A stretch of DNA of 64,000 nucleotides from Diphasiastrum complanatum (GCA_029204225.1 CM055092.1:16919921-16983920); one strand, 5' to 3'. Numbered from the stretch's first letter, positions 10,926-25,288 are shown. The notes: generated from the sequence alone by a model not told the origin. Translations and numbers: made by a program.

Positions 10926-11713
10926 CACTCAGTCCAAAATCGTGCAAACATTCAACAATCCAGAAAATGATCAAGGACTTACTTCATGACCTTCAAATCT
11001 AACCTCTTTCTCTAGAAACACATGAAGCTACTTCATACTTCCAAGCTTCGTCTAAGCAGAGTCCCAGATTTAGCTCCTGCTGCTTCCATCACTCTCATTT
11101 TCCTCAGGTTTGTCCTTCGTTGTATCATTGTTTGTGAGCATTTGTGGTTATAACTACAAGCACAACCCACCTCAAGCTCACAGTAGGGTGGTTAAGTTCA
11201 CTTCCCTAGAACAACTGTTACTTCTAATTCAGAATTGGTGTGTGGAGCAATTTTCAATAAAAAATCAGAGTTCTAGACAGAAGAATGCTAGACACTAGCA
11301 GTGATCCTGCCTAGATTTATTACACACACGAGCCTTTTACTAGCATCTAAACAATGATGGTTCACAAGAATGAAAGAATACACAAGATAAACTCTTGGGT
11401 ATCTCCAAAAGCAAGTAGAAAATCTTAGAGTTTCCCTTGTACACCATTTCATGAAATCTATGTAGATTAAAATATCACTTACCACTAACTAACCTTTGTT
11501 TTGTAACGAAATCAACCACGGTAGATCAGTTTAGGAAGCTTTGTATCATACAAACAAAAAAGTAATATGAGGAAAAAATCATTCAAAAGAAGGTGACTGT
11601 TCCAGGTTATCGCCGAACACTCTAGGAATATCTTTCTTTGAACTCTTTAGACTTTCACATCAATCTCCTGTGCAAACATTTGAAATCTCACTATATGTGT
11701 TGTTGGTTTGCAG
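10926..11713. other. Upstream flank or intron of the Dicer-like gene
   Basis: No exon recognisable as RNase IIIa, PAZ or helicase. The sequence ends at the pyrimidine-rich splice acceptor before 11714. Confidence 0.4.
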
Positions 11714-14700
11714 AGATTGGAATTCTTGGGAGATGCTGTACTTGATTTCCTCATGGCACGCCATCTGTACTTGTCATTTCCAGGTCTTAAACCGGGTCTT
11801 TTGAGCGATCTCAAATCTGCAACGGTCAACAATTGGTCACTCTCCCTTGTAGCGATGCGATATGGGCTACACCGTTTTCTTTTAGAGAGCACTGCACAGC
11901 TTATGCCTTGTATTGAAAAATTCCTCTCTGAATCACAATCGTCTCAAAGATGGGAAGATGATGGTGCTCCGAAGGTAAGGTCTTATAATTTGCAAAGTTA
12001 TTGAGATTTGTAAAGTTATTGATTTGCAAGAAAAGATTCTTGCAAATCATAAGCTTAACACTTTGATCTCTCTGCCTTTATACTAGCACGATGAATCCTT
12101 AGTTGCATCAGAATGTCATTCAAGATTGGAGCATTGTGTTGTCGAAAAACCTCCTTTCATTATTACAACCAATGTGGAAATTAGAATGTTGATAATGTGC
12201 TTACTGCTAAGGTATACATGGGTCTGGACAGTGTCATAACTTATGCTACAAAGTTTTGACGAGCAGATCTATCATTTCAAAGAGAAATAGGGATTTCCTA
12301 GGAGCTACAAAATGGAAGATGGAAACTGAGATAAAAATGAGAAAGATATGAGAAAAGTTGCTATCATTTTCCATCTTGAGTTTGGAATGGGGAAGTGAAA
12401 CATGGTTTCTCAGGCAAATTAAGTGTGAAGAAAGTTACATTGTTTATTTCACCTTGAAAAAGGGGCCAATTGGACACTTTCATCAAAAGAACATGTTCTT
12501 GTATTCAGATATAAGTTGAAGATCATGGAGAAATGGATGGTCTCTGGCTACTCGGCAACACAATGAAGTTGCATTTAGCTCTCATACCAAATGTTAGAGG
12601 GGTTTTCTCTCAAGCACCATCTACCAACTAGCCTGTGTGAAGAATGAGACTCCACCATAGGCTGTCCTTATAAGTCCTCTACCTGCCTTTCCTATCTTGA
12701 GTTGCACGGTCATCAATAGTTAGCAGAGAGGTGGCTAGCATCCCACCAAGACCAGGCATTAAGAAAGTAACTTCCAGTATGAAAATATAAATTTCAACTC
12801 ATTGCCTACCTCAAATGGAATATGGTTATGATCTCTATTAATGTTTAACTCTGCTACCTTGCTACCTATACATCATGGTTCGGTGTAAAGAACTGAATTA
12901 CTCATGTTTCCTATATACCAGAAGAATCTAGACTGAGGAACATCACTTAAGCCAAATTTTACACATTCGTAACCATACTCGCAACTGATTGCCATCAATA
13001 AATCACAAGAGAATTGAGGCTAGTTGACTCATTTCCAGTTCAAAGTCCTATGAAATCTGTTGCAAGTTTCTGTACTGTAGCAGGAGATTCAATTATTAAA
13101 GAATAAAAATGAGCTAGTATCTCAAGAGCTGAATTTGCTTTTTGGAATCCCCTGCAACTATTGCAACTGCATTGGTAAGCAAGATATTACTTCTGTTCAT
13201 AATATCTCCCTTCATAGCTCTCACCTCTTCACAGCTTTTAAGTTTGATGAAGACCCTTCTTGGTACAACTTTGTACTGTATACAAATCTTGGTGCTCTTC
13301 CAAAGTATAATGAATTCCACCATAAAAAATTCTCCATTACCTTATCAATGAGGATTTGTTGTAGGATGTGAATGACTTCACTGCTTCTCAAAGAAAATAG
13401 CCCTTTTTGCTTCGTTTTCTCTAGAACTAACACTTACTGATCAATGTTACAGGTTTTAAGCGACATAGTGGAGTCATTAGCAGGGGCTATTTTCCTAGAT
13501 ACAGGTTTTTCTGTGTCCAAGGTGTGGATCATCTTTGAACCATTATTACAGCCAATTGTCAGCCCTGAGACATTGCAGATTCATCCTGTGCGGGAGCTTC
13601 ACGAGCTCTGCCAGTTCCATGGCTTTGATCTGAGTTACACGAATGAAATCCTAAATGCACAAGAGAAGAGGTTCACTGCCAAAGTTGAAATGCAAGGAAC
13701 AAACAATGTCGTCGCTATTGTCAACTCGCCAATAAACTTGAGAAAGAAAGTCTCCAAGCTACGAGCTGCAAAGGATGTCCTAGAAAAATTGAAGGTTCCT
13801 TTATCTTCCATGCCTGCTGATGCCGTCTGCTTCTGGAATTTCTGCCATTTTTTATTCTGCACTACAAATCTATACTCTTCTGTGTACCTTTTTCCATACT
13901 CTTGCCTGTAACTCCATATGCAAAAAATGCTAGAAACACTTTTTTATAGATCTGATTTGGTTTTATGCTTTACAGATACAGGGTTGGATTCATCCTTGTC
14001 ACAAGCTGGCATCTGCTTTGAAAAAGACAGGCTTACTAGAAAATAGCACGAGCTTTAAGCAAGAACTTTGGAATAGTGGGTTGCTAATTAATAATGAACT
14101 ATCAAAATTGGAGTTCCCCATCAAAGCTGATTTTGGAAGTAGATTAGATTCTTGTACTTCATTACTGCGCAAAGAAAGTTGCAAGGAAGCAACTGGATCA
14201 TCAAAACACCAGTCTTGTGAAAGCTATAGTTTCTTGAACGATTTCAACAGCTGCAATCATGTACAGATCACCCCAAAAGATCAGCCTAAAACAACTTACA
14301 TATGTGATGTTAAAGTCAGTCATCAGCCTTCTGATGTTACTCATAGTTCACCTCCAAACACCATAAAATATGCACCTGAAGGTACTATGGTTTTTAAGGA
14401 GGAACCCTGCTCTAATCATTTCGTTATTGATCATGAACCTTTTGGAGCTTCCCCCCTCTATGATGAAAGTTCCCTAGAAGGAGCTTTTTCATCTTTGCAA
14501 AACTTGAGTATTAACTGTAAGTCCAACAGTCGACTCAGTAATCAGTTGTCTAACGAGAGCAAAAGTTCATCTGTACATCCTCTTCTGGGGTCTGATTTGA
14601 GAACAACAAATCATACTCAAAAGCATGAAATGGCAAGTATTGTGGAGCTACTGAGACTCAGAGCTGCAAATAATGAAGCTTGGATTTCGAGAACAAAAGC

Positions 14701-15355
14701 CGATACCCTTGACTCACAAGGTCTGTATATGCTAGTTCTTGCTTTGTCTCTGGATGCATTTCACAGCATCGCATCTTTTTTTGGTCCCTTACCACTGATT
14801 TGCTCCTTTTTGTTGGTCCAAGCATCGTGAAGGTCTTCTGTGCATCGATTGGTACAGCTATGTTAAATAAGTAACCCTAAACTCTATACTAGCATGTTGA
14901 CTAATTACTAGATATGGTTCACCGTTCCTCGGAGCTAATGATTTTGAAGGCACACTGAATGATGAGGTATCACTTTTTGCCAGGGCCACCAAGATCAAAA
15001 TTGTACGAATTTTGTGCAAGAAATAACTGGAGGGATCCACTGTTTACATGTTGCAATGAACAAGGACCGCCTCACCTTAAAATGTGAGCAGTATGACTGA
15101 CAATTAAGAGGGAAAAAGTTGAGCAGTTGTTGGTTCCATAATTGTTCATGCATTTTTGCCATATTTTGTGAGTGTGATTTAAAGTGCATGGTTGTAAATT
15201 GCAGATTCACATTCAGTGTGACTATAACTTTACCTGAAGAGAAACATATGGAGTTCAGTGGAGAACCCATGAGAGATCACAAAGCTGCAAAAGACTCTGC
15301 TGCAAGTTGTGCACTTATCTGGCTCAAGGATAATTTTGCAAGGCTTTTGCAGTAA
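11714..15355 (+). CDS. DCL: Dicer-like endoribonuclease (DCL), C-terminal exons, probably DCL4-type
   Basis: Dicer-like proteins cut long dsRNA into small RNAs for silencing, usually in the nucleus. Five exons keep one open frame: 11714-11974, 13453-13794 (or 13824), 13976-14720, 14984-15083 and 15205-15355, ending in TAA. All have GT/AG borders with matching phase (0, 0, 1, 2). Exon 1 has the RNase III signature RLEFLGDAVLDFL and exon 2 has SDIVES, so the four metal-binding acidic residues (E11720, D11732, D13462, E13471 codons) are present. Exon 2 then gives a first dsRBD (from HPVRELHELCQFHG). Exon 3 is about 248 residues of Ser/Asn-rich linker. Exons 4-5 give a second dsRBD (KLYEFCARNNWRDPLF, then the lysine-rich end AAKDSAA). 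Helicase, PAZ and RNase IIIa exons are not in the window; the gene may start beyond the left edge with transposon-filled introns, or this may be a 5'-truncated copy. DCL4 rather than DCL3 is my best reading, not certain. Confidence 0.88.
11975..13452 (+). other. Intron of the Dicer-like gene
   Basis: Starts GTAAGG and ends TTACAG, joining the two halves of RNase IIIb. No open frame or element recognised inside. Confidence 0.75.
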
Positions 15356-15618
15356 GCAAGAAATCTACATACCAAGCATGTATGGACGCATCGAAGAGAC
15401 ATGGAATTGCGAACAAAAGATTCATGAAGAGACGGGATTGCGAACAATGCAAAGTATGGACGCGTCCATCTGTTTGCATCGAGCTACTTACTGTACATAG
15501 AGTTTTCTCACTATAAAATCTCATCCTCGGAAGTTTGAACAATGTCATTTCCATTCCATATTGCTATTTTCAGTAGCACCATTCTTTATGTATTCTGATG
15601 TAATTATCAGAAAAGCAG

Positions 15619-15624
15619 AAATAA
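15619..15624 (+). terminator. Possible polyadenylation signal of the Dicer-like gene
   Basis: AATAAA about 265 bases after the stop codon, in AT-rich sequence. Position fits, but plant poly-A signals are loose. Confidence 0.4.
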
Positions 15625-15639
15625 ATGGTAATAAGCAAT

Positions 15640-17989
15640 TTCCGTAAAGCTGACTTGTAGATAAACAAGCAAGAAATTTTTTTTAAAGTTGACTCTTGTC
15701 CATAACACCAGCTTAAGGAACTGCTTCAATATCGAACATGCTTGTCTGAAACAAGACAGTTTAATGCCATCTTTGTTCCATGAAGAGAGTTCCAGATTGT
15801 ATATTGTAAATCTTGGACAATGGCAAATCAAATGAGATTATTATTATGTTTATAAAACTTGTCAATGCAATATAGTACTGTAGTTTGTCTTGTAAGTTGA
15901 GCTGACAGAAAATCCTTTTTTTGTGTCAGCATCATAGATAGCTGCATTGCAAACATGATAATATTATAGTTTTGGGAAGTTTCCCCATGTTTTGGGATGG
16001 GAGACATATTTCTCTAACATGGGAAACACACGTGGGAATCTAGATGGGAAACATTCAACGAAAACAATGTTTTCCCACTTGGGACATGTTTCCCAAAACA
16101 CGAGCATCATGTAGCACTTTGTATGTGAGAAACATTCTTTGTATTGGGGAAATGTCTTTCCCTACAGAGAGAGTGTGTTCTGACATATTATTTGTCTGCC
16201 ATCCTTACAAGTATTAAATGGATCAAATTTGTTGGAATTTCCATGTTTCAATCAAACGTGAGATGTTGGCAAACTTCCCCCACAATGTGATGATGTGATG
16301 TTTCCCATTTCTGTTCCCTTTTCCTCAAGGGCTCTACGTTTGCTGGGTGGGAAACCCTTTTCAAAACTATGGAATGTATACATACTTATCAACTGCTGCT
16401 TTATGCTTGCGGAAGATTGAAAGCAGGAAAGTCCCGGATGCTTCAAACGAGATAATACGACTGTTCTTTGAGCTTGCATCATAACTTTTAAGGGTCAAGA
16501 AGCAAAAAAACCATCTTCCCATTGTAGCTTAGAAACCTAGGGATTGCAAAGAGTTTAGCTCAATTAAGCTGTGTATGATGATGTGCATGAATGACTAGAA
16601 TACGTTTATGAGTTCCGAGTCCCATTTTCAATACAAGCTGGTATGCCTAATTGGCCACCACATCTATAAGATTCCCCGCAGACTTAAAAATCAAGTATAC
16701 CTTTGTAACATCATTTTTTGGGTAGTAGTTTGCAAATTGATCATCTCCCAAAGCTCATATTGCTGCAATGTTTGTTGATCAAAGATTTCAGCTTAATTAT
16801 CCATTATTGACTATCAAATCCCATGCATATATTGAGTGCTTTGCCTTGCTGTGAGAAAATATTTTCAAAGAATGTACAATTTTTAACTCCAATTGTTAGC
16901 ACTTGCCTAAAACAAGCATAATTTATTGTCTCTCAAGCACAATCCAGCCATTTTAATCTTGAATTCAACACAATTTGTGACTGCTTGTTTATGCTAACTT
17001 GACCCAAGTATGCAACTCAAACAGCTCCAAGTATGATAAAAGTAGCTATAAATAGAGCAATATCAATATATAGTAAGTTGTTGGGAAAATAGAAGTCAAA
17101 ATCGACCCAATTGTAACCACGGTGTAAATGTCATATAAGACACTTACAAAGAAAGTATTGCACACTTGCTAAAAATCACCAAGGGGAAATGTGGCTCAAA
17201 TTGATGGACTATGACTCTTTTCTAATCAAGAGCCTTCTTCGCCTATCATTGACTCGTTTAATCTATGGACATGTCGATATTTTTTGTAAGATCAATTTAT
17301 CAAAAAATCACATTTAACAGTCAAAACACATCGAAGTGCATAGGCTGTCTAAAGTCTCTCTTGATCAGTATTCCAACTCAACTATAAGATATCAAATAGA
17401 TATACTTGTAGGGGTCATTGATCTAACATGGATCTTTGATAGAGATTTCTAGCCTATTGATCTATTGAAATGATCGATGATTGTTTTTTTGGCTTTGTTT
17501 GTCTCAACCCTTGATAGGAGCTTTGGCATTGTTAATGTTTTTCGACATCTTATTGTGTTGAGACATGACAACAACTAGCATCAACACCCAAACTCCTTAT
17601 ATTATAATCATCTCACACCATCATGATGGCTCAAATTTGTTATGTTATAGTTGTTATTTACACAATCGCATATATTGTTATCAATGTAGCTTTAAGAGAC
17701 AATACATGAAGCAAATGATAGTTCCTCTACAAAGAATGACCAAAGCATCACATAATATCAATGGCCAAAGCCCTCCAAGCAATATCAATGAGTTTTTCAT
17801 AAAGAGTGTGAAGAAAATCATATCACAAGATCTAATTATGCCCGTTGATCTTTAGCTATAATGGAAAGCACATCTAGCACCATTAACAATGTAGAATTCT
17901 AGCATCAACTACACATAGAAGATGTAAACTCAATAAGAACTTGAGAAAATAGCTTATGAATGATAATTTACTGTTGTTGTCCGTACAAT
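15640..17989. other. Intergenic, no gene recognised
   Basis: AT-rich. The stretch 15960-16340 is enriched in GGGAAAC and its complement GTTTCCC with palindromic spacing, perhaps an old inverted-repeat element. No frame longer than about 100 codons has recognisable content. Confidence 0.5.
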
Positions 17990-18460
17990 GGATGTACTAC
18001 AACAGGTTTCACATGTGTGGATCCATAACTTAAGAAAAAATAGCATTCTACACACAAGATATCAATATATCACCACCAAGATGCAAAAATGGATGTAGAA
18101 TCTCAAAGAGGTATCTTCCATAAGAATGAATGAGAGAAGGAGAGAGATGAATTCCTCCCACGCTTGTACACTATTTATAACAGCCCTTTTCCCTATTTGG
18201 ATGCTCTTGGCCAAGCTTATCAACTTATGGAAGTTTCTAGATCTATTCCAAACCCTAGATCTAAAGTGACTAGATTCAATGAACTTGAATAAGCCATTAC
18301 AATAGGTCTATATGCGACCTTATCAACTTGCCTAAGTTTTCAAAAATAGTAAATCAACTATTCTTGTAAAGTTTATCTTTAAGTTAAAAATGCATATTGG
18401 CCTCAAAATTGCCAAATAAACTCAACATGAAAATCTTAAACTAGTTGACAATTTCTCACA
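17990..18460 (-). repeat. Copia-type 3' LTR (left edge approximate)
   Basis: On the minus strand it begins TGTGAGAAATTGTCAACTAG right after a purine tract. The LTR at 52903-53203 begins almost identically and shares further blocks (TTTGGCA and GAGGCCAA), so both belong to one family. Confidence 0.55.
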
Positions 18461-18470
18461 CTCCCTCTTC
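18461..18470 (-). promoter_or_regulatory. Polypurine tract
   Basis: Minus-strand GAAGAGGGAG directly precedes the LTR start, as required for plus-strand DNA priming. Confidence 0.65.
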
Positions 18471-19413
18471 AACTTGTTTTACCACACAACTTTGATCTAA
18501 CTTTAGAATGATCTCCAGCCTAAGTATAGACCTCCTTTCTATGGTTTTATAATAGCTTTCATAATTGATATAGAGACTAGTGTCCACATTGGATGCTTCC
18601 ATATTTCTTATATCAATTTTACATATCAATATGTAACTAGAATATGAAAAACCAAACTGAATGTAAATGCAATGATTCCTCCATGCTTCCAACTTTGAAC
18701 TCTTTGGAAAATACCATCAAACAAACAATAAAGGTGAGTAATCAACCAATGCTTGCATGTATCCTCCATCTTTGTCCTTCCTTGATATGTCCACCATGAA
18801 AATCCATGAACGAGCCTTCATCTCCATCTTGCCTCAAGACATCATCATCACTTGATGACTTGAACATGAATGAGTGACATGATGAGCCTCCCTTAGCTTC
18901 ATTTCCATCAACAGAACCAGCCAAAAATGTTAGTACAACTCCAACATCAAAATGATGCAAAACAAGATAACTAGTTTCACCATATCTTGACAATTTTCAC
19001 ACATTCACATGACATTGCTCAAACATGAGATAGAACAAGTAAAGTAAACTTGAACAACACTTTCTTGTTCCCTTGACCTTACTTGAGTCTTCAAACACCT
19101 GAAAAAATAGATCCAAAGTATCTTTTCCACTTGACTCCCCTTTGATGCTCTTGATTGGCTCCAAATTGCCACCTTTCCTTTTGTGTTGTTTAAGCCCTTG
19201 AAGATCAACCTCTTGATTCTCCTCTTGACCATCAAAGTCATTGAACAAAACTTCTTTTCTAGACCCATTAGTTGTTTCAAATCCATGAAAACCACCATCC
19301 ACTTGCATAGCATCATTTACACAAGAAGATGAACCAAAACATGTGAGAAAAGCAAAGTTTGTACCTTTAACTTGGTTACCCTTCTCATCATATGTAAGCC
19401 TAGATGGCCGTTG
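18471..19413 (-). pseudogene. Copia remnant, integrase tail and unknown 3' region
   Basis: The minus-strand frame at 19473-18997 contains PSRLTYDEKGNQV, closely matching the end of the copia integrase region at 51.9-52.0 kb (LRLTYDEKSKQV). The rest of the frame (Asp/Glu/Lys-rich) and a second frame at 18993-18742 match nothing I know. No reverse transcriptase is present, so this is a deletion derivative or the distal part of the copia element that begins at 25.3 kb. Confidence 0.5.
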
Positions 19414-20107
<694 letters not shown>

Positions 20108-22014
20108 ATATCCTCCACCTAAAGAAGTGCCAGTCCCACGACACCTACCTGTGTTTGTCGTTGAAGAGAGTTGTTGACACTTTTATTGATGGTGATGAGA
20201 TGCTTTAAGAAAAGCGTGGATAAGGAATCGCTTATGTAAAAAAGCCTGAGGCTTTATTGGATGATGGTGATTAGCAAGAACTTGGACTTGCCAGATTTTC
20301 AATAATACAGATATGGGTTTGGTGGCCATTCCTGATAACATTGCTCATCAACAAATGGGTAGTCGACACCATCTATAAGAGGACCACATGATAATTCTTG
20401 TTGATATTGATCCTCGTAAACTGCACAACTACTCTCAGAGACATTGTCGAACGTTCATTCAATTGGTACTGTAGATATGGTGTGGTTGATTGACTGCTTA
20501 GTCTATCCAAATGCTTATGATAAGCCTGCACTTGAAGACTTTCTTTAGCAGCCTGATCCACTTGCCTCTGCTGCACTTAGTTGCGTTCCATGGGGTCTCC
20601 TTATTACTTGATTATTTTTCGATGATGGTCCTTGGTCCTCTTATTCCTCTTTTGATGATTCAACAATGTGATAGAGAGAATTCACCATCTCGTCGAAGAT
20701 CTGCAGTTCCATCTAGATAGCATCCTTACAGAGATGTACAAATGAAACATATGATGCTAAATCTACCATGCCAGATTGGATCTTTTTGGGTAGTCCAGCA
20801 TAGTATTTTGCCATGATAATTTTCTCATAAACTTGTGGATCACAATCCTTCACTAGATGGAAGATCCGGATTGTTTAAACTTCTGTAGTTTAGATAATTT
20901 TACAAGGGTGGTCAGCACTATAATGGCGCAAAGTAGCTGATTTTTGGACTGCTTCAAGGACAGTACAATGATGATGGTGTTCGAACTTTTTTTGTTTCTC
21001 TTTATTTTATTTTTTTGGGATACAAGAGAAGAAAAGAAGTGAATCAAAGAGTGAGGGATGAAGAATTAAAGAACAATTGAAAAAATAAAAAGTGAAATGT
21101 TTGAATGAACGATAACAAATGGATGTAACTTCGAGTATGATGATGGATGGAAAAACAGATGAATGTGAGGATATTAACAAGATGAAGGTTAACTGATGGA
21201 GATAGAGATGGAGATGAAAACAAGGATGGATATGGTATTAAAAATGGAAATTCTTTTCAACAAGGATGGGAACTAGCTCTAGCCCTCCTAGTTGAATCAT
21301 AGTCTAATGAAACTTCTCTGAGTCTTGTAAGGGTTTGTTTTGAGCTGATCTGGCAAAAATTAAAGATTTTCGAAAAAATTGAGCACTTTCTAGGACTATT
21401 TCTCTCAGATTTCAAGATCTGAGTGTTTGATCAAAATAAAAATTTTACAATAGCTGATCCATAGTATAATACAGCTATTACCAATTTGGATTGAGTTTTG
21501 AACCATCAGATTTAGAGAAATTAAGAGAATAGAGTCTTTTTTAGTGTATTTTTGTCCATTTTTAACAGTTGTTTGTGGTTTTTCTGAGATTTCTTCAGAT
21601 CAGAGTGGATCCAACCTTTGCCCTTCTTGTAGTAGCTAGATCTGGACAATATATAACTAATATGAGGTCTGAAAGGGTTATTGATGGACAATGATTTCAG
21701 GATCTAGAAAAAACTCAGATTTCGAGCACTTTTTTTTTAGATCTTTCTTAATATGTCCATTTGATCTTCAAAAAAGTTTCACAGTAGCCAGACTCTGGGT
21801 CAATATAGCTATAAAAATCTATGCAAGCATTACTTCCTGGCAGATCTCAAAAATCATGAAAAAAGTGCTTTTTTGGGTGTTTTTTGCTAAAATCTTGAGA
21901 TCCTCTGATCCTTAACTCTCACATAAAAATATGAAAAATAAGCCTAAACTACTCCCAAATCCACCTAAATACACTAAAATGGTAAAACAACTAAAACTAG
22001 TTAGTGATGGCCTA
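20108..22014 (-). other. Decayed gypsy internal region
   Basis: Lies between the LTR at 19414-20107 and a PBS-like site at 22015. No protein domain survives; the region is AT-rich with frequent stops. It may be a large internal deletion product. Confidence 0.4.
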
Positions 22015-22032
22015 TCCTCAGCAATAGCGCCA
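22015..22032 (-). promoter_or_regulatory. Possible primer-binding site of Asp-tRNA type
   Basis: The minus strand reads TGGCGCTATTGCTGAGGA, resembling the Asp-tRNA PBS used by some plant gypsy elements. A TG follows at 22034 as an LTR edge, but the LTR beyond it cannot be matched to 19414-20107. Confidence 0.35.
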
Positions 22033-22181
22033 CTGTAGGGTGTAGAGCCCTCCGCCTGTCAAAAGGGTTAGAACACAAGGATATGAACCTAACTTAGTTT
22101 AGTTGCCTACTTAGATGATTCTCTACACCGGTGTACAAGAAGTGCCTTTTTACCTTTGGGGAGGCCCTTGCCCCTTGCTTC

Positions 22182-24598
22182 CTATTGGCTACTTGCAAGA
22201 AGGTAGGATTGAAATCCTAACCCTTTAAAAGGAACACAATCTAATCTATGGTGCCTCGACCCCATCACATCATGATTGTCTTCAAAATCAATAATTGATG
22301 ATGCATCCATAGATTTCTTGATCTCGGCCTCTTCAAATGATGAGTGTTGATCTTCATGAAAGACAACATCTCTACTTTCAATAACTTGAGAAGTAGAGAG
22401 TATAAAGACTCTATAGTCCTTCTTGGTGGATGAGTATCCAACCATGATCCCTTTGCATGCACTAGGATCTTCCTTCTTCCTTGTTTCCAAGGGAATATGG
22501 ACAAAGCATAAGCATCCAAAAACTCTAAGGTGATCAACCTTAGGCTTCTTCAAAAATAAGATTTCATATGGTGACTTTCCTCCAAGAGCTATGTGTGGGA
22601 GCCTATTGCAAAGATAATTTGCACAATTAATGGCTTCTCCCCAAAAATCTTTGGGCAAAGATGCCTCAATTTTCACAGATTTTGCACATTCACATAGAGA
22701 TCTATTCTTTCTCTCGGCCACTCCATTTTGAGATGGAGAGTAGCAAAAGAAAACTCTCTTTTAATGCCTTCAAGCTCACAAAAATCTTGAAATTTACTGG
22801 AGATATATTCACCACCTCCATCACTTCTAAGAGCTTTAATCTTGAATGAGAATTGCTTCTCTACATAAGCTTTGAAAATAAGGATATGATCAAACACCAT
22901 AGATTTTGAAGCAAGAAGATATATCCAAGTGAATCTTGTGTAATCATCAATGAAAGTAACAAAACAAGTGGCTCCTCCCTTGCTTGTAGTTGATGAGAAA
23001 TGCACATCCGAGTGGATTAACTCCAAAGGATGCTTGCTTTTGATAGAAGATCTTGTAAATGGCTTTTTGTGAGATTTAGCAATAGCACAAGCCTCACAAG
23101 GCTTGATCTTCTTGGAGAATGACTTTGGCAAGCCAATAGCTTTGGATTCTTTGATCATAGAGAGCATGGATTTGTAGTTGGGATGTCCCAACCTCCTATG
23201 CCATAATTCCTCCATAGAGAGCTTGTTACAAGCATTCACATACTCATTTGGATCTAGTTTATAGATGCCACCAAATCTAGATCCTAATGCAAGTATCTCA
23301 TCATTCTTCTTGATAGTGCAAGTATCAACATTGAATTTTACATCAAGGCCATTATCAAGCAATTGGCCAACACTAATAAGATTCTTGGTAAGCTTAGGTA
23401 CATAAAGAACTCTAGAGAGAGAAAGAACTTTAGAGGATGCAAGCTTCAAGGGAATGTTCCCTATGCCTTCAATAGGGCATTCAAAATCATTTGCAATGTA
23501 TATTGATTTCTTCACTCCATCATAAGGTGCAATAGAAGAGAAAGAGTCCTTGGAGCTACACATATGTGAAGAGGCTCCACTATCAATATACCATAGGCCG
23601 TCCTTCTTGAAAGGAGTAGATGAGAAACTAGAGACCATAAGAGGCCCCTCTCCATCACTTGCAATAGTGTCTTCCTTCTCATTGGTAGTATTGGCTTGCT
23701 TGAGTTGATTCTTCTTTTTGAAGCAATTGGTAGCATAATGACCTTTCTTGCCACAATAAAAGCACTTGATCTTCTTCTTCTTCTTGAGCTTGGATGACGA
23801 AGCATTAGAGGAATCATCTTCCTCCTCATCTTTGTCTTTGGATTTGACTTTGTCCTTGCTTGAGGATTGTTGATGTTGGTTCTTGCTCCTCTCTTTGTGC
23901 TTATCCTTGGCAAAGAGAGCTTTGCCATCATTATGAGTGAGAGAAAGCTTGTCCATTTTCAAGAGCTTATACTCTTGTCTTGATTCTTCTGAAATTAGCA
24001 CACTTTGGAGAGCCTCCAAACTTGGTAGCTCCTCCTTAATGGCATAGGATTGGACAAGATTATCAAATTCACTTCTCAAGCCATTGAGAATAACTTGAAC
24101 TAGCTCATTTTGATTGATGGAATCACCAATACAAGCAAGCTCTCTATGAATATCTTTTACTCTCAAAACATAACTAGATGCACTCTCATCACTCTTTTGG
24201 CTACTTTGAAAGATTTGATTCCTAAGAGTGAGAAGCCTAGAGGTATTCTTAGCCTCATAGATAGTCTTGAGACAATCCCAAGCTTCTTTGGCTGTTGTAC
24301 AAGTACCTATCTCCCTCAATATCTCATTAGAGACATTCATCTTAATGTAGTGGAGAGCCATCCTAGCTCTCTTTTTGTATTTTTGAACCTCTTGAAGAAC
24401 TTGTGGTTCTTCTTCAAGGCCAAGAACTATGTCCATCACGTCTTGAAGGATCAAGATGGACTCCATCCTCATTTTCCAAATTGAATAATTTGAAGTGGTC
24501 AATCTTTCACTTGGTTCCAACAAGGATGAACCCATTGAAGACATTTGAAGTGAAGAAAACTCAAATGATGAACAATAAATGTTGTTACACACTTTCAA
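22182..24598 (-). pseudogene. Ty1/copia gag-protease-integrase polyprotein, RT missing
   Basis: The reading frame starts near 24544 (MSSMGSSLLEPSERL) or 24598. It has an N-terminal copia gag domain (NYSIWKMRMESIL), a Lys/Ser-rich stretch, a CCHC zinc knuckle (CFYCGKKGHYATNC), the aspartic protease motif WYIDSGASSH, the integrase HHCC finger (LWHRRLGHPN and CEACAIAKSHKKPF), and integrase core aspartates in LIHSDVH and RSDGGGEY. A single-base shift near 22735 moves the frame to QNGVAERKNRSL and the integrase C-terminal GKSPYEILF...FGCLCFVHIP. The copia similarity stops near 22257 and no reverse transcriptase or RNase H follows. Apart from one frameshift the frame is open for about 800 codons, so the copy is fairly young. 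Confidence 0.9.
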
Positions 24599-25288
24599 TA
24601 GGATCCAATAATTGAGTACTATCTCCTCCTATGAAAGATCTTACAACAATTTGTGAATTGATTCTCACTAGCTACACAAATCTCTCTAAAACAAGATCTA
24701 TTTCACATCAAATGATGGAGTATAGGCAAAGTTAGGATCCAACACTCTTAGCACGTGTGAAATACACTAAGAAACCAAATTTGACTCAAATACAATGATA
24801 TTGCATGAAACAAAATGGCTAAGATCTCAAAACAGTGCCTAGATCACATATAGATGAGATTGGCAAGCATACAACTGTGATTTTGGATCAACCAAGCAAT
24901 CTCTTGACCAAACCAAATGTGTCCACCCAGGTCTAGGTGCCCTACCTAACCCTCTTCAAAAGCTTATAACTTTTGATTGGCTCAACCAAATGGAATGAAA
25001 CTGATTGCAACAGAAACTAGACAAAAATAGCTTCAAAACAAGCTATCAAGCAAGATAAATGGATCAAACATGAGAGAGAACTTCCAAACTGAAATTGGAT
25101 GTTCCTCACACGTGTCTGAGCACCTGATTCCGTACAGTACCAGGTCAGACCCAATCAATGTCCTTTTGATCTCTTTTGATCCAAGATTGAACAAGATAGC
25201 TAGGAAAATGGGCCTTGACAACTTCTAGCTCAAGATTGATGAAAATTTTTCACTTAGATGGATCAAAATGCATGGTAACCTTGGGTAG

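Noticed and set aside
14910-14983. An extra Dicer-like exon here
   Set aside because: The open stretch is out of frame with the next exon. The GCCAG acceptor at 14983 joins exactly in phase with the donor at 14720, so this is intron.
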